Positions 44,587 to 52,302 of a DNA stretch of 64,000 nucleotides are shown piece by piece. The stretch comes from Rhizobium freirei PRF 81. GTDB lineage: Bacteria > Pseudomonadota > Alphaproteobacteria > Rhizobiales > Rhizobiaceae. The stretch is from NCBI RefSeq assembly GCF_000359745.1, contig NZ_AQHN01000070.1:32112-96111 (forward strand). The letters run 5' to 3'. Under the pieces are notes generated by a model. The model made no database searches and was not told the DNA's origin. It worked only from the letters and a program-made list of their open reading frames with translations. How positions within the stretch are numbered: the first letter of the stretch is position 1; each line of letters opens with the position of its first letter. The position numbers and the translations under genes are program-made.

Positions 44587-45032
44587 TGTCCGATCTCCTC
44601 GAGCGGCGCGATCGCGGCCCGAATGGCGGCCCGCGCTTCGGGCGACAGCTTGGCCAGTTCCGATGCGAGCCAGTCGGTCCGCTTCTGTTTCAGAGCCTGT
44701 ATGAGCTCTTTGCCCTTTTCGGTTGCGATCAGGCCGTTGCGCCTGCGGTCGCTGGGGTCCGGTTCCGAGCGCGTAACGAGACCGTCCCGCTCCATCGCCT
44801 TCACATGTCCTGAAATTGTCGGCCCGCGCAGCTTCTCCATCCGCGCCAGTTCGGCAACGCCGATGCCCGGTTGTCGTATGACGGCAACGAGCAGCAGGGC
44901 ATGCAGCGGCGACAGTCCCGGATCGTCGCTTTCTCGGCGCAGCTGTCGGTACAGGCGATGCAGCGCCGGGCGCAACGCCTCGGCAAGGGCATGGGCCTCT
45001 TCGAGCCCGGGATGGCGATCGGTCTGGGGCAT
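44583..45032 (-). CDS. MarR-family repressor
   Basis: A 149-residue winged-helix regulator. The helix-turn-helix is GVAELARMEKLRGPTISGHVKAMERDGLVTR and the wing contains SEPDPSDRRRNGLIATEKG, both typical of MarR. The first gene of a two-gene operon with a multidrug pump, it probably represses itself and the pump until a ligand binds. A perfect 9-base dyad 17 bases upstream is the likely operator. Confidence 0.92.
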   Translation of the reverse strand: MPQTDRHPGLEEAHALAEALRPALHRLYRQLRRESDDPGLSPLHALLLVAVIRQPGIGVAELARMEKLRGPTISGHVKAMERDGLVTRSEPDPSDRRRNGLIATEKGKELIQALKQKRTDWLASELAKLSPEARAAIRAAIAPLEEIGQ

Positions 45033-45048
45033 AGAGTCTTGGATCTCA

Positions 45049-45073
45049 ATAGATAGGTAGATTTCCTATCTAT
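45049..45073. promoter_or_regulatory. MarR-type operator
   Basis: ATAGATAGG (45049-45057) and CCTATCTAT (45065-45073) are perfect inverted arms around a seven-base spacer, a 25-base site of the size bound by MarR dimers. It lies just upstream of the marR-type start codon. Confidence 0.75.
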
Positions 45074-45170
45074 ATGCGCAGGCTGCGTACTTGCGCAAGT
45101 GATAATATTGTGAAACTTTTTCAATCATTACGCGTTGTTCATCCGTGCTGCGACTCAAGAGGAGAAAGCT

Positions 45171-45647
45171 GTGAAACGACTTCTGACAACGGTAACCGTG
45201 ACCGCATTGAGTGCCCTTTTGGCGATTTCGTCCTTTGATCCGGCCGTTGCAGGACCGATCCAGCCGATGGTTCAGCCGGCGGCCACACAGGCGATCGGCC
45301 AGCCTTCCGGCGTCATCGACGTGCAGTATCGTCACCATGACAGGCGCTATCGCCCGCACCACCGCCCTCATTATCGTCCTGGCTACCGCCCGCATCATCG
45401 GCCGGGCTACTGGCATGGCCATCGGGGCTACCGCCACGCACGCCCAGGCTATCGCCGTTATAGCGATGGCTGGTGGTATCCGATGGCTGCCTTTACTGCC
45501 GGTGCAATTATTGGCGGGGCTGTTGCTCATCCGCCTCGCGGCAGCGCCCATGTTCGCTGGTGCGCCAGCCGCTACAAGACCTACCGCGCTTCCGACAACA
45601 CCTATCAGCCGACCAATGGCCCTCGCCGCCAATGCGTAAGCCCGTAA
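45171..45647 (+). CDS. BA14K-family secreted protein
   Basis: A 158-residue protein. A signal peptide (LLTTVTVTALSALLAISSF) precedes a low-complexity region rich in His, Arg, Pro and Tyr with repeats of the type YRPHHRPGY. The C-terminal BA14K domain contains WCASRYKTYRASDNTYQP. The family is named for the Brucella abortus 14-kDa antigen with lectin-like activity and is common in Rhizobiales envelopes. The start is a GTG with AAGAGGAGAAA just upstream; the frame upstream to 45135 is not needed. Confidence 0.87.
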   Translation: MKRLLTTVTVTALSALLAISSFDPAVAGPIQPMVQPAATQAIGQPSGVIDVQYRHHDRRYRPHHRPHYRPGYRPHHRPGYWHGHRGYRHARPGYRRYSDGWWYPMAAFTAGAIIGGAVAHPPRGSAHVRWCASRYKTYRASDNTYQPTNGPRRQCVSP

Positions 45648-45673
45648 GGTGCCGGCAGACTGAATGCATGTCG

Positions 45674-45704
45674 CCCTCTCCGCAGCCGTGGGGAGGGTTT
45701 TATT
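45674..45704 (+). terminator. Rho-independent terminator after the BA14K gene
   Basis: CCCTCTCC pairs with GGGGAGGG (one G-T wobble) around an eight-base loop. TTTTATTT follows directly. Confidence 0.75.
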
Positions 45705-45937
45705 TCAGCCGTTGCGAGAAACTTCCACAGAGAGATTTGGCGCCGCCTGTTGCATCCGATAAGTTTTTGCACTAAATGCAAATTTATAACGGATAAATAC
45801 GCAAAAATGCCCCGCGGCAGTACTTGCCTATTGGTGATTCTGGGTGGCCTAATGGCGTGATACGCCTTTCAAATGCCATGCTGCCCGGTCTTGATCGCGC
45901 CACATTCTATATCGCAGCCGGAGATTGGATTCGCGGA

Positions 45938-46636
45938 ATGACGACAAAGACATCATGCGCTGATTTCGTGCGGTTCTTTCGCTCTTGGGTGAGCGATCCG
46001 ATGCGGGTTGCGGCGGTCGCGCCTTCGGGTGAGCGGCTAGCCAGGCTGATGACGCAGGAGATCGATCCGCTTGACGGCCCCGTCCTCGAACTCGGTCCCG
46101 GCACCGGTGTTTTCACGCGGGCTCTGCTGGCGCGCGGAATTCCGGAAGACGCCCTCACGCTCGTCGAATTCGGCGAGGAATTTGCCGTTCGTTTGCGGCA
46201 GCGTTTTCCCGAGGCCCGGGTGGTGCAGATGGATGCGGCGCAGCTCGGCCATTGCGGTCTGTTTGACGATGCTCCTTTCGGTGCCGTTGTCAGCGGCCTG
46301 CCGCTTCTGTCCATGTCGCCTTCGAAAGTCGCCGCCATTGTCGGCGGTGCCTTCGCGGTGATGAAACCGGGCGGAGCCTTCTATCAGTTCACTTATGGCC
46401 CGCGCTGTCCGATCCAGCGGCCGATCCTCGAAAGCCTGGGCTTGAAGGGCACCCGCATCGGCGGCACGGTGCGCAATATCCCGCCGGCTGGAGTTTACAG
46501 GATATCGCGGCAAGATCCGCTGGAACTCTCGATCAATGGCGCCGAATCTCGTAGCACCACGAACATCGCGGCAATCGGCGCCTATGCGCAGGAGGCCGGC
46601 CAGACCAGTACGGGGCGACCCGAAGCGAATGCATAA
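45938..46636 (+). CDS. Class I methyltransferase, phospholipid N-methyltransferase-like
   Basis: A 232-residue AdoMet-dependent methyltransferase. The N-terminal FVRFFRSWVSDPMRVAAVAPS and the motif VLELGPGTGVFTRALLARG resemble the rhizobial PmtA family, which methylates phosphatidylethanolamine toward phosphatidylcholine. VVSGLPLLSMS and FYQFTYGPRCPI also fit that family. It may be a paralogue with another substrate; activity is inferred only. The frame extends to 45824, but MTTKTSCADF at 45938 is the probable start. A TetR-family gene follows 12 bases after the stop. Confidence 0.75.
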   Translation: MTTKTSCADFVRFFRSWVSDPMRVAAVAPSGERLARLMTQEIDPLDGPVLELGPGTGVFTRALLARGIPEDALTLVEFGEEFAVRLRQRFPEARVVQMDAAQLGHCGLFDDAPFGAVVSGLPLLSMSPSKVAAIVGGAFAVMKPGGAFYQFTYGPRCPIQRPILESLGLKGTRIGGTVRNIPPAGVYRISRQDPLELSINGAESRSTTNIAAIGAYAQEAGQTSTGRPEANA

Positions 46637-46648
46637 TGGGGGGAGCTG

Positions 46649-47293
46649 ATGGCGGATATCGATGGCGCGGTGAGGGAAGGCCGGCGCGAACGGAAGCGCC
46701 GCCAGACCCGCGAGCGTATCGAGACCACTGCATTGAAGCTCTTCCTCGCGCGCGGCTTCGACAGCACGACTATCGAAGATATCACCGAGGCGGCCGATGT
46801 TTCCAAACGCAGCTTCTTCGATTACTTCCCGAGCAAGGAAGATGTGGTCGCGGCCTGGCAGGATGGTTTTGCCGGCGAATTGATCGCTGCCGTCGCTGCC
46901 CAGCCTGTAGATGCACCGCTGGTCGACGTCATCGAGACGGCAATCAATGCGGCCCTGCGGGCTACGATCTCCGATCCTCAGCACCTTGCCATCGCCATCT
47001 TGATCCGGGACACGCCAGCGCTTCGGGCCCGGGATCAGCTGAAATACGCCAAGCTTGAACGAAAGCTCACGGAGGCGCTGCATGCCCGCTCGTCCGGCGC
47101 GGAGGGGGAGCGGCTCCGCTTGAGCGTGCTTGCCGCCGCCGTTGTCAGCATGTTGCGTATCGGCGGTGAACGCTGGAACGGCGCGCAGAACGATCTGCCG
47201 CTGGAAGAGTTCGCTTCCGGCATGTTCCATGAGCTTTGGGCGGCTCTTGCCGATCTGGGCGTGCTGGCACGCCGGCATACGTCGGCCCGGTGA
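46649..47293 (+). CDS. TetR-family regulator
   Basis: A 214-residue regulator. The N-terminal TetR helix-turn-helix (about residues 18-64) is TRERIETTALKLFLARGF, then TIEDITEAADVSKRSFFDYF. The C-terminal ligand domain is of the AcrR-like type. GGGGGGAG lies close upstream of the ATG. It is directly behind the methyltransferase gene and likely in its operon. Ligand and targets are unknown. Confidence 0.9.
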   Translation: MADIDGAVREGRRERKRRQTRERIETTALKLFLARGFDSTTIEDITEAADVSKRSFFDYFPSKEDVVAAWQDGFAGELIAAVAAQPVDAPLVDVIETAINAALRATISDPQHLAIAILIRDTPALRARDQLKYAKLERKLTEALHARSSGAEGERLRLSVLAAAVVSMLRIGGERWNGAQNDLPLEEFASGMFHELWAALADLGVLARRHTSAR

Positions 47294-47518
47294 TCCCGAG
47301 CGATTAACCGGCAGCCGCGGACAGGTTTTGACCGCGCCATGTCGGAAAGATGGATTTGTCGGCGGCAATGCATTGCATATGCCGAATGGCAGACCCATCT
47401 ACCGCAGGTCGCGACCCGATTTCCCCCTTCGCGAACAGCTCGCTTTGCTCGACAGATCCCGACCGCTCCGATGGCGGGAACTCCGGATATATTCTTAGAT
47501 CAGTAGAGGGACATAACC

Positions 47519-48400
47519 ATGCCAGATTTCGACGCAGCCAAGTCCGGTCAATTCAAGATCGGCGGTGATCTTCCCGTCCATCGTCTCGGCTTCGGTGCCA
47601 TGCGCATCACGGGTGCCGGCATCTGGGGCGAGCCTGCCGATCACGACGAAGCCATCCGCACCCTGAAGCGCCTGCCGCAGCTCGGCATCAACTTCATCGA
47701 CACGGCCGATTCCTACGGTCCCGACGTTTCCGAACGTTTGATCAGGGAAGCGCTTCATCCCTATGGCAAGGATTTCGTCGTCGCCACCAAAGGCGGATTG
47801 ACGCGAACCGGCCCGGATGTCTGGGTGCCTTTAGGTCGTCCGGAGTACTTGATCCAGCAGGCCCACAAGAGCCTGCGCAACCTTGGCGTCGACCGCATCG
47901 ACCTCTGGCAGCTCCATCGCATCGATTCCAAGGTGCCGGCCGCCGAGCAATTCGATGCCGTAAAATCCCTGATCGACGGCGGTATCATCCGCCACGCAGG
48001 CCTGAGCGAAGTCTCCGTTGCCGACATTGAGGCCGCGTCGAAGCACTTCAAGGTGGCGACGGTGCAGAACCGCTACAATCTCGTCGAGCGCACCAGCGAA
48101 GATGTGCTCGACTACTGCCAGAAGCACAATATCGGTTTCATTCCCTGGTTTCCGCTGGCCGCGGGCGATCTCGCCAAGGAAGGCTCGCTTCTCGATACCA
48201 TCGCCAAGAAGCATGGCGCGGCGCCGAGCCAGATCGCGCTTGCCTGGGTGCTGAAGCGCAGCCCGGTCATGCTGCCGATCCCCGGAACGGGCAAGGTCAA
48301 GCATCTCGAGGAAAACACCGCGGCCGTCAACATCGTGCTCTCCGATGAGGAGTTTGCGGCATTGGATGCCGAAGGCCGGAAGGCGTTCAAGACGGCATAA
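47519..48400 (+). CDS. Aldo/keto reductase
   Basis: A 293-residue NADPH-dependent oxidoreductase with the (beta/alpha)8 fold. The catalytic tetrad is seen as Asp and Tyr in DTADSYGP, Lys in VATKGG and His in QLHRID. The NADP-binding end contains IPGTGKVKHLEEN. The sequence is close to the bacterial YdbC-like group, but its natural substrate cannot be deduced. Confidence 0.9.
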   Translation: MPDFDAAKSGQFKIGGDLPVHRLGFGAMRITGAGIWGEPADHDEAIRTLKRLPQLGINFIDTADSYGPDVSERLIREALHPYGKDFVVATKGGLTRTGPDVWVPLGRPEYLIQQAHKSLRNLGVDRIDLWQLHRIDSKVPAAEQFDAVKSLIDGGIIRHAGLSEVSVADIEAASKHFKVATVQNRYNLVERTSEDVLDYCQKHNIGFIPWFPLAAGDLAKEGSLLDTIAKKHGAAPSQIALAWVLKRSPVMLPIPGTGKVKHLEENTAAVNIVLSDEEFAALDAEGRKAFKTA

Positions 48401-48447
48401 GGCTCATGGTTTCGGCGCACGAAGCCGGAGCGACGATCCGGAAGCAT

Positions 48448-48484
48448 AAGGGCGGCGGCGGAGACAGCATCTCTGCCGCCCCTT
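48448..48484. other. GC-rich hairpin downstream of the aldo/keto reductase gene
   Basis: AAGGGCGGC...GGAGA and TCTCTGCCGCCCCTT can fold into an imperfect stem about 50 bases after the stop. No T-tract follows. It may protect or end the mRNA. The rest of 48401-48680 shows no gene. Confidence 0.35.
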
Positions 48485-48680
48485 GCGCGCCTGGTGAGAG
48501 CGCATCCTGCTTCACGATCATGTGAACCCTGCATTCTTGGCGCCAGACGGCTTTAAAATAGGCGACGGAATGCTCCATTCGCCGGTGCTATGCAAGGTTT
48601 TCGGCTCATTTGGGTGTAAGCGTTGCGTACGGCGCATTGCTGCATTGCGAAAGCGGGCCTGTTCGCGCGTGTTCCGGCGT

Positions 48681-48687
48681 TATATCT
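48681..48687 (+). promoter_or_regulatory. Possible -10 element of the small RNA
   Basis: TATATCT ends eight bases before the first hairpin of the RNA described next, the distance expected for a -10 box. A convincing -35 was not found, so an alternative sigma factor is possible. Confidence 0.4.
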
Positions 48688-48695
48688 GTTTACTC

Positions 48696-48813
48696 GAAGG
48701 CAGCGCACCTCCTCCTCCCAGCGCTCCTTCATTGATTGGCAACACTCCTCCTCCCAGTTGCCAATCCGGATCAAGAGCCTGACGCATCCTCCTCCCGCGT
48801 CGGGCTCTTTTTT
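48696..48813 (+). ncRNA. Alpha-r14/cuckoo-family small RNA with anti-Shine-Dalgarno loops
   Basis: Three consecutive hairpins each show CCTCCTCCC in the loop. Hairpin 1 is GAAGG-c-AGCGC / GCGCT-CCTTC (48696-48730). Hairpin 2 has perfect 10-base arms GATTGGCAAC / GTTGCCAATC (48754-48763 and 48777-48786 after correction for loop; block 48754-48786). Hairpin 3 is GAGCCTGACGC / GCGTCGGGCTC followed by TTTTTT, the terminator, ending at 48813. Repeated exposed CCTCCTCCC is the defining trait of the alphaproteobacterial cuckoo RNAs and of rhizobial alpha-r14 RNAs such as NfeR1. These pair with ribosome binding sites and respond to stress. The arms of each hairpin differ, but the loops are identical. 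Confidence 0.88.
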
Positions 48814-48988
48814 ATTCCCCACACTCCTGATGTTTCCGCCGCATCTTCCGTTCGGTCGCGGCGTTGCGCCTTTGCAATGACGATGCGAATTAGCATTGCT
48901 TCATGTGGTCGAGAACCGCTCTCTCTGCTTGCACCACAGGTGCCGATGCGTAGAGTGGCGCGATCGTTAGGCGTTGGAGAAGGGTTGC

Positions 48989-50293
48989 ATGATGCAGCAT
49001 GTGGAAGGTTCGGGCCGAAGGGGAGGCGTGTTTTTCCGAACCGTTGCCGTTGCTGTGACGCTATCGCTTGCAGCGTGCGGCCGCCCCGTCGGGGTCATGC
49101 AGCCGGTCGGCGAAAACGTGCCGGGGACCTCGAAGGTCGATCTGCTGGTCGCCACCACGCGCTTGCCGGACAAGGATCCGGCGATCCTGTTTTCGGGGGA
49201 GAGGGGTCCGGGGTTGAAGATCGACGCCGTCAGTATCTCCATCCCGCCGGAGGCCAATCGCAAGGTCGGCCAGGTGCAGTGGCCGAGCCGTCTGCCCGGC
49301 AACCCTCTGAAGAATTTCGTCACTCTTGCCGTCAAGCCGCTGGCGAGCGAAGCGGACGGGCGCGCCTGGCTGCATGCGGAACTACCGAAGGATCGGCGGG
49401 TGCTGATCTTCGTGCATGGCTTCAACAATCGCTATGAGGATGCCGTCTATCGCTTCGCGCAGATCGTTCACGATTCGCACGCCGATGTCGCGCCGATCGT
49501 CTTCACCTGGCCGTCTCGGGCGAGCATCTTCGATTACGCCTATGACAAGGAGAGCACGAATTATTCGCGCGACTCTCTGGAGGAGCTGTTACGCCGGGTC
49601 GCCGCCGATCCCGCCGTCGGCGATATCACCGTCATGGCGCATTCGATGGGGAGCTGGCTGGCGGTCGAATCGATCCGCCAGATGGCAATCCGCAATGGCC
49701 GCGTCGCGCCGAAGATCAAGAATGTCATTCTGGCCTCGCCCGATCTCGATGTCGATGTCTTCGGGCGGCAGTTCGCGGCACTCGGCAAGGACAAGCCGCA
49801 TTTTACGTTGTTCGTCTCGCGTGACGACCGGGCTCTGTCGCTCTCACGGCGCATTTCCGGCAGTGTCGACCGTCTCGGCCAGATCGATCCTACCGTCGAG
49901 CCCTATCGCAGCGAGCTGGAAAAGCAGGGGATCACCGTGCTCGATCTCACCAAGCTCAAGACCGGCGATGGCTTGAACCACGGCAAGTTTGCCGAGAGTC
50001 CGGAAGTGGTGAAATTGATCGGAGCGCGGCTGATCGCCGGCCAGACGATCACCGATTCGGATGTTGGTATCGGCGATGCCGTCGGTGCTGTGGCTCTCGG
50101 CGCCGCGCAGACGGTGGGCAGCGTCGCCGGCGCCGCCGTCAGCGCTCCGATCGCCATCTTCGATCCCCGAACGCGTGCGAATTACGGCGAGCAATGGCGC
50201 CGCGCCGGCGCGTCCGCCGGCAACACGGTCGGCTCTCTCGGCGACAGCGTCGAGGCGACGGGCAACAATGTCGGACAGACATTGGGACAGTAG
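48989..50293 (+). CDS. DUF900 alpha/beta-hydrolase lipoprotein
   Basis: A 434-residue protein. A lipoprotein signal ends in LSLAACG (lipobox Cys about residue 35). A DUF900 esterase-like domain follows (about 50-330), with VLIFVHGFNNRYEDAVYRFA, the nucleophile elbow MAHSMGSW (Ser) and a late acid/His region (GDGLNHGKF). The C-terminal 90 residues are Gly/Ala/Val-rich with AVGAVALGAAQTVGSVAGA. A TTG at 48974 is possible, but GGAGAAGGG favours ATG 48989. The substrate is unknown; membrane-lipid or ester hydrolysis in the envelope is likely. Confidence 0.86.
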   Translation: MMQHVEGSGRRGGVFFRTVAVAVTLSLAACGRPVGVMQPVGENVPGTSKVDLLVATTRLPDKDPAILFSGERGPGLKIDAVSISIPPEANRKVGQVQWPSRLPGNPLKNFVTLAVKPLASEADGRAWLHAELPKDRRVLIFVHGFNNRYEDAVYRFAQIVHDSHADVAPIVFTWPSRASIFDYAYDKESTNYSRDSLEELLRRVAADPAVGDITVMAHSMGSWLAVESIRQMAIRNGRVAPKIKNVILASPDLDVDVFGRQFAALGKDKPHFTLFVSRDDRALSLSRRISGSVDRLGQIDPTVEPYRSELEKQGITVLDLTKLKTGDGLNHGKFAESPEVVKLIGARLIAGQTITDSDVGIGDAVGAVALGAAQTVGSVAGAAVSAPIAIFDPRTRANYGEQWRRAGASAGNTVGSLGDSVEATGNNVGQTLGQ

Positions 50294-50628
50294 AATTTCG
50301 TCTTCGATCGAGGCTGCACCGCGTTGGTCTTCAGAACGCCATAGCCAGCCAACTCAATCTGATATATCACAGAGCCGCGCCATATCGGACATGGGGCAAT
50401 TTGCGGGTAGGCTTTGGCATGGGCGAAAACAGGCTTACGGTTATCAGCGACGGCGATCGTGCCGAACCGGCTAGCCGCATGTACCGCCGGATAATCGTCG
50501 CGCCTGCGTTCCGGATGTCCGGCAGGCGGCTGGTCGGCGGCCATCTCGGCTTGATGCCCGCAGCAAAGAGCACTTGCATTGATGATCGATAGCGGTATCC
50601 CGCTATACGCTTGATTGGAGTAGTTGAA
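50294..50628. other. Intergenic region with an operator-like dyad
   Basis: This stretch of 335 bases between the DUF900 gene and the epimerase gene has no supported gene; the open frames in it lack family matches and good starts. Near its right end, ATAGCGG (50589-50595) and CCGCTAT (50600-50606) form the dyad listed next. Confidence 0.6.
50589..50606. promoter_or_regulatory. Operator-like dyad before the epimerase gene
   Basis: Perfect seven-base arms ATAGCGG and CCGCTAT flank TATC, nine bases before the TTGGAG ribosome binding site of the epimerase gene. The site could bind a GntR-type repressor or form a leader hairpin. No regulator gene is adjacent. Confidence 0.5.
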
Positions 50629-51666
50629 ATGAGATGGAAGCGCACGATCCAGCTGCTGGACGTTCATTGCGAAGGCGAAATCGGCAAGGTTGCCATCGGC
50701 GGCGTGCCGAAGATCCCCGGCAACAGCATTGCCGAGCAGCTGCATTGGCTGAACACCGATCCGAAGGGGCAGGAACTGCGTCGCTTCCTCGTGCTGGAGC
50801 CGCGCGGTGCGCCGATCGGCTCGGTTAACTTGCTGCTGCCGGCCAAGCATCCCGAGGCCGATGCCGGCTTCATCATCCTCCAGCCGGACCAGGCGCATGC
50901 GAGCTCCGGCTCGAACTCCATCTGCGTGACCACCGCACTGCTCGAATCCGGAATCGTCGAGATGAAGGAGCCGGAAACCGTCGTCACGCTCGATACGGCT
51001 GCCGGCCTGGTTCGTGCCACGGCGACGTGCCGTGACGGCCGTTGCGAGAAGGTGCGGCTGACCATGGTGCCGTCTTTCGTGCATGAGCTGGACGTCGAAC
51101 TCGACACGCCGCAATGGGGCAGGATCAAGCTCGACCTCTGCTATGGCGGCATCTTCTATGCGCTCGTCGATGTCGGCCAGATCGGCTCGAAAATCGAGAA
51201 GGCCAATGCGGCGGAGCTCGTTCAGGCCGGCATGGTCATCAAGGATGCGATCAATCGGGCGATGACGGTGGTTCATCCGGAAATTCCGGCGATCTCGGGC
51301 GTTGCCTATGTGATGTTCCGTGACATCGATGCCGATGGCGCCATCCGCACCTGCACGACCATGTGGCCAGGCCGCGCCGACCGCTCGCCCTGCGGCACCG
51401 GCAATTCCGCCAATCTCGCGACGCTGCATGCCCGCGGCAGAGCCAAGGTCGGCGATATCTTCAAGTCCCGCTCGATCATCGGTTCGGAGTTCGAGGTCGG
51501 TCTTCAGGCGGTGACCGAGGTCGCCGGCAAGCCGGCCATCATCCCCACCATCACCGGCCGCGGCTTCACCTTCGGTCTCAGCCAGGTGGCGCTCGATCCG
51601 TTCGACCCGATGGCGGAAGGCTTTGCCATGACGGACGTCTGGGGTCCTTCGGCGGGCGATATTTGA
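50629..51666 (+). CDS. Proline racemase-family enzyme (hydroxyproline epimerase/dehydratase)
   Basis: A 345-residue member of the proline racemase superfamily. The second catalytic cysteine is present as Cys255 in DRSPCGTGNSA. The first catalytic position, Cys in MCGHGT of classical racemases, is Ser93 in SSGSNSI. Ser/Cys members are known in this family and act on hydroxyprolines (4-hydroxyproline epimerisation and/or trans-3-hydroxyproline dehydration) rather than as proline racemase. TTGGAG eight bases upstream supports ATG 50629. No hydroxyproline transporter or catabolic neighbour is present. Confidence 0.85.
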   Translation: MRWKRTIQLLDVHCEGEIGKVAIGGVPKIPGNSIAEQLHWLNTDPKGQELRRFLVLEPRGAPIGSVNLLLPAKHPEADAGFIILQPDQAHASSGSNSICVTTALLESGIVEMKEPETVVTLDTAAGLVRATATCRDGRCEKVRLTMVPSFVHELDVELDTPQWGRIKLDLCYGGIFYALVDVGQIGSKIEKANAAELVQAGMVIKDAINRAMTVVHPEIPAISGVAYVMFRDIDADGAIRTCTTMWPGRADRSPCGTGNSANLATLHARGRAKVGDIFKSRSIIGSEFEVGLQAVTEVAGKPAIIPTITGRGFTFGLSQVALDPFDPMAEGFAMTDVWGPSAGDI

Positions 51667-51709
51667 GGGCGAGTGAAGGCTCGGTTGCTCTAGGTCGGGC
51701 GGAGAGTTC

Positions 51710-51859
51710 AGCCCCTCACCGTGACCCTCTCCCCGCAGGCGGGGAGAGGGGACTACCTCTCAGTATCGTCTGAGCAATTGGCTGGAAAGAAGGCTGTGGG
51801 TGCCCCCATCCCCTTCGCCCCGCAATCGGGGAGAAGGTGGCCGATAGACCGGATGGGGG
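51710..51859. repeat. Pair of rhizobial CTCTCCCCGC-type palindromes
   Basis: CCTCTCCCCGC/GCGGGGAGAGG and, 70 bases later, CCCCATCC...CTTCGCCCCG/CGGGGAGAAG...GGATGGGG are strong inverted repeats between the convergent epimerase and RbsD/FucU genes. Similar palindromes occur widely between rhizobial genes, and a related one starts at the window's right edge. They may act as transcription-ending hairpins. Confidence 0.6.
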
Positions 51860-51867
51860 CGAGCCTG

Positions 51868-52302
51868 CTATTTTGCTGGATAGATCACGCCCTTGCGCAA
51901 AATGATATTCCCATAGAGCCGCGGCTCGCTGGTCTGGATCAGCGCATGCGCCTGCTTGACGCGATCGTAAAATTCCGCTGGCAGCAGTGGCACGACCTTG
52001 ATGTCGGGCACATGCCGGGCGCAGCATTCGATCATTTCCGCATGAACGGGGTCGACGGCGTCACGATCCTGTTTGACGGTCGCCCGGAAAATCGCCTGCG
52101 GCACGAAATCGTCGATCGGCAGCACGCTCAGCACGGCATCGAGCACGCGGACGACGCCATGGCCATCGAGGCGGACGAGGCGGCGCCCGTGTTCGAGACC
52201 GGGATAATTGCCGTCCACGAGGGCGATTTCGTCGCCATGACCCATGGCGCGCAAGGTCGCCAGAAGCTCCGGGCTCAACAGCGGGTCAATGCCCTTCAGC
52301 AT
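51868..52302 (-). CDS. RbsD/FucU-family sugar mutarotase
   Basis: A 144-residue protein of the RbsD/FucU family, which interconverts pyranose or anomeric forms of sugars. MLKGIDPLLSPELLATLRAMGHGDEIALVD carries the catalytic His, and YGNIILRKGVI closes the family pattern. It resembles FucU (L-fucose mutarotase) more than RbsD, but the substrate is not proven. Its start overlaps the stop of the ROK regulator gene by 17 bases, with AAGGAG seven bases upstream. It is therefore probably part of the fructose locus. Confidence 0.87.
   Translation of the reverse strand: MLKGIDPLLSPELLATLRAMGHGDEIALVDGNYPGLEHGRRLVRLDGHGVVRVLDAVLSVLPIDDFVPQAIFRATVKQDRDAVDPVHAEMIECCARHVPDIKVVPLLPAEFYDRVKQAHALIQTSEPRLYGNIILRKGVIYPAK

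Noticed and set aside
41593..45032. Genomic island attached to tRNA-Arg
   Set aside because: No integrase, no repeat of the tRNA 3' end and no sharp change of composition were seen downstream.
43366..45060. Open frame of 564 codons opposite the MFS and marR genes
   Set aside because: It spans two well-supported minus-strand genes and is rich in His/Asp/Gln, typical of an antisense shadow.
50194..50592. Coding sequence between the DUF900 lipoprotein and epimerase genes
   Set aside because: The frame overlaps the end of the lipoprotein gene, has no ribosome binding site and shows no recognisable domain.
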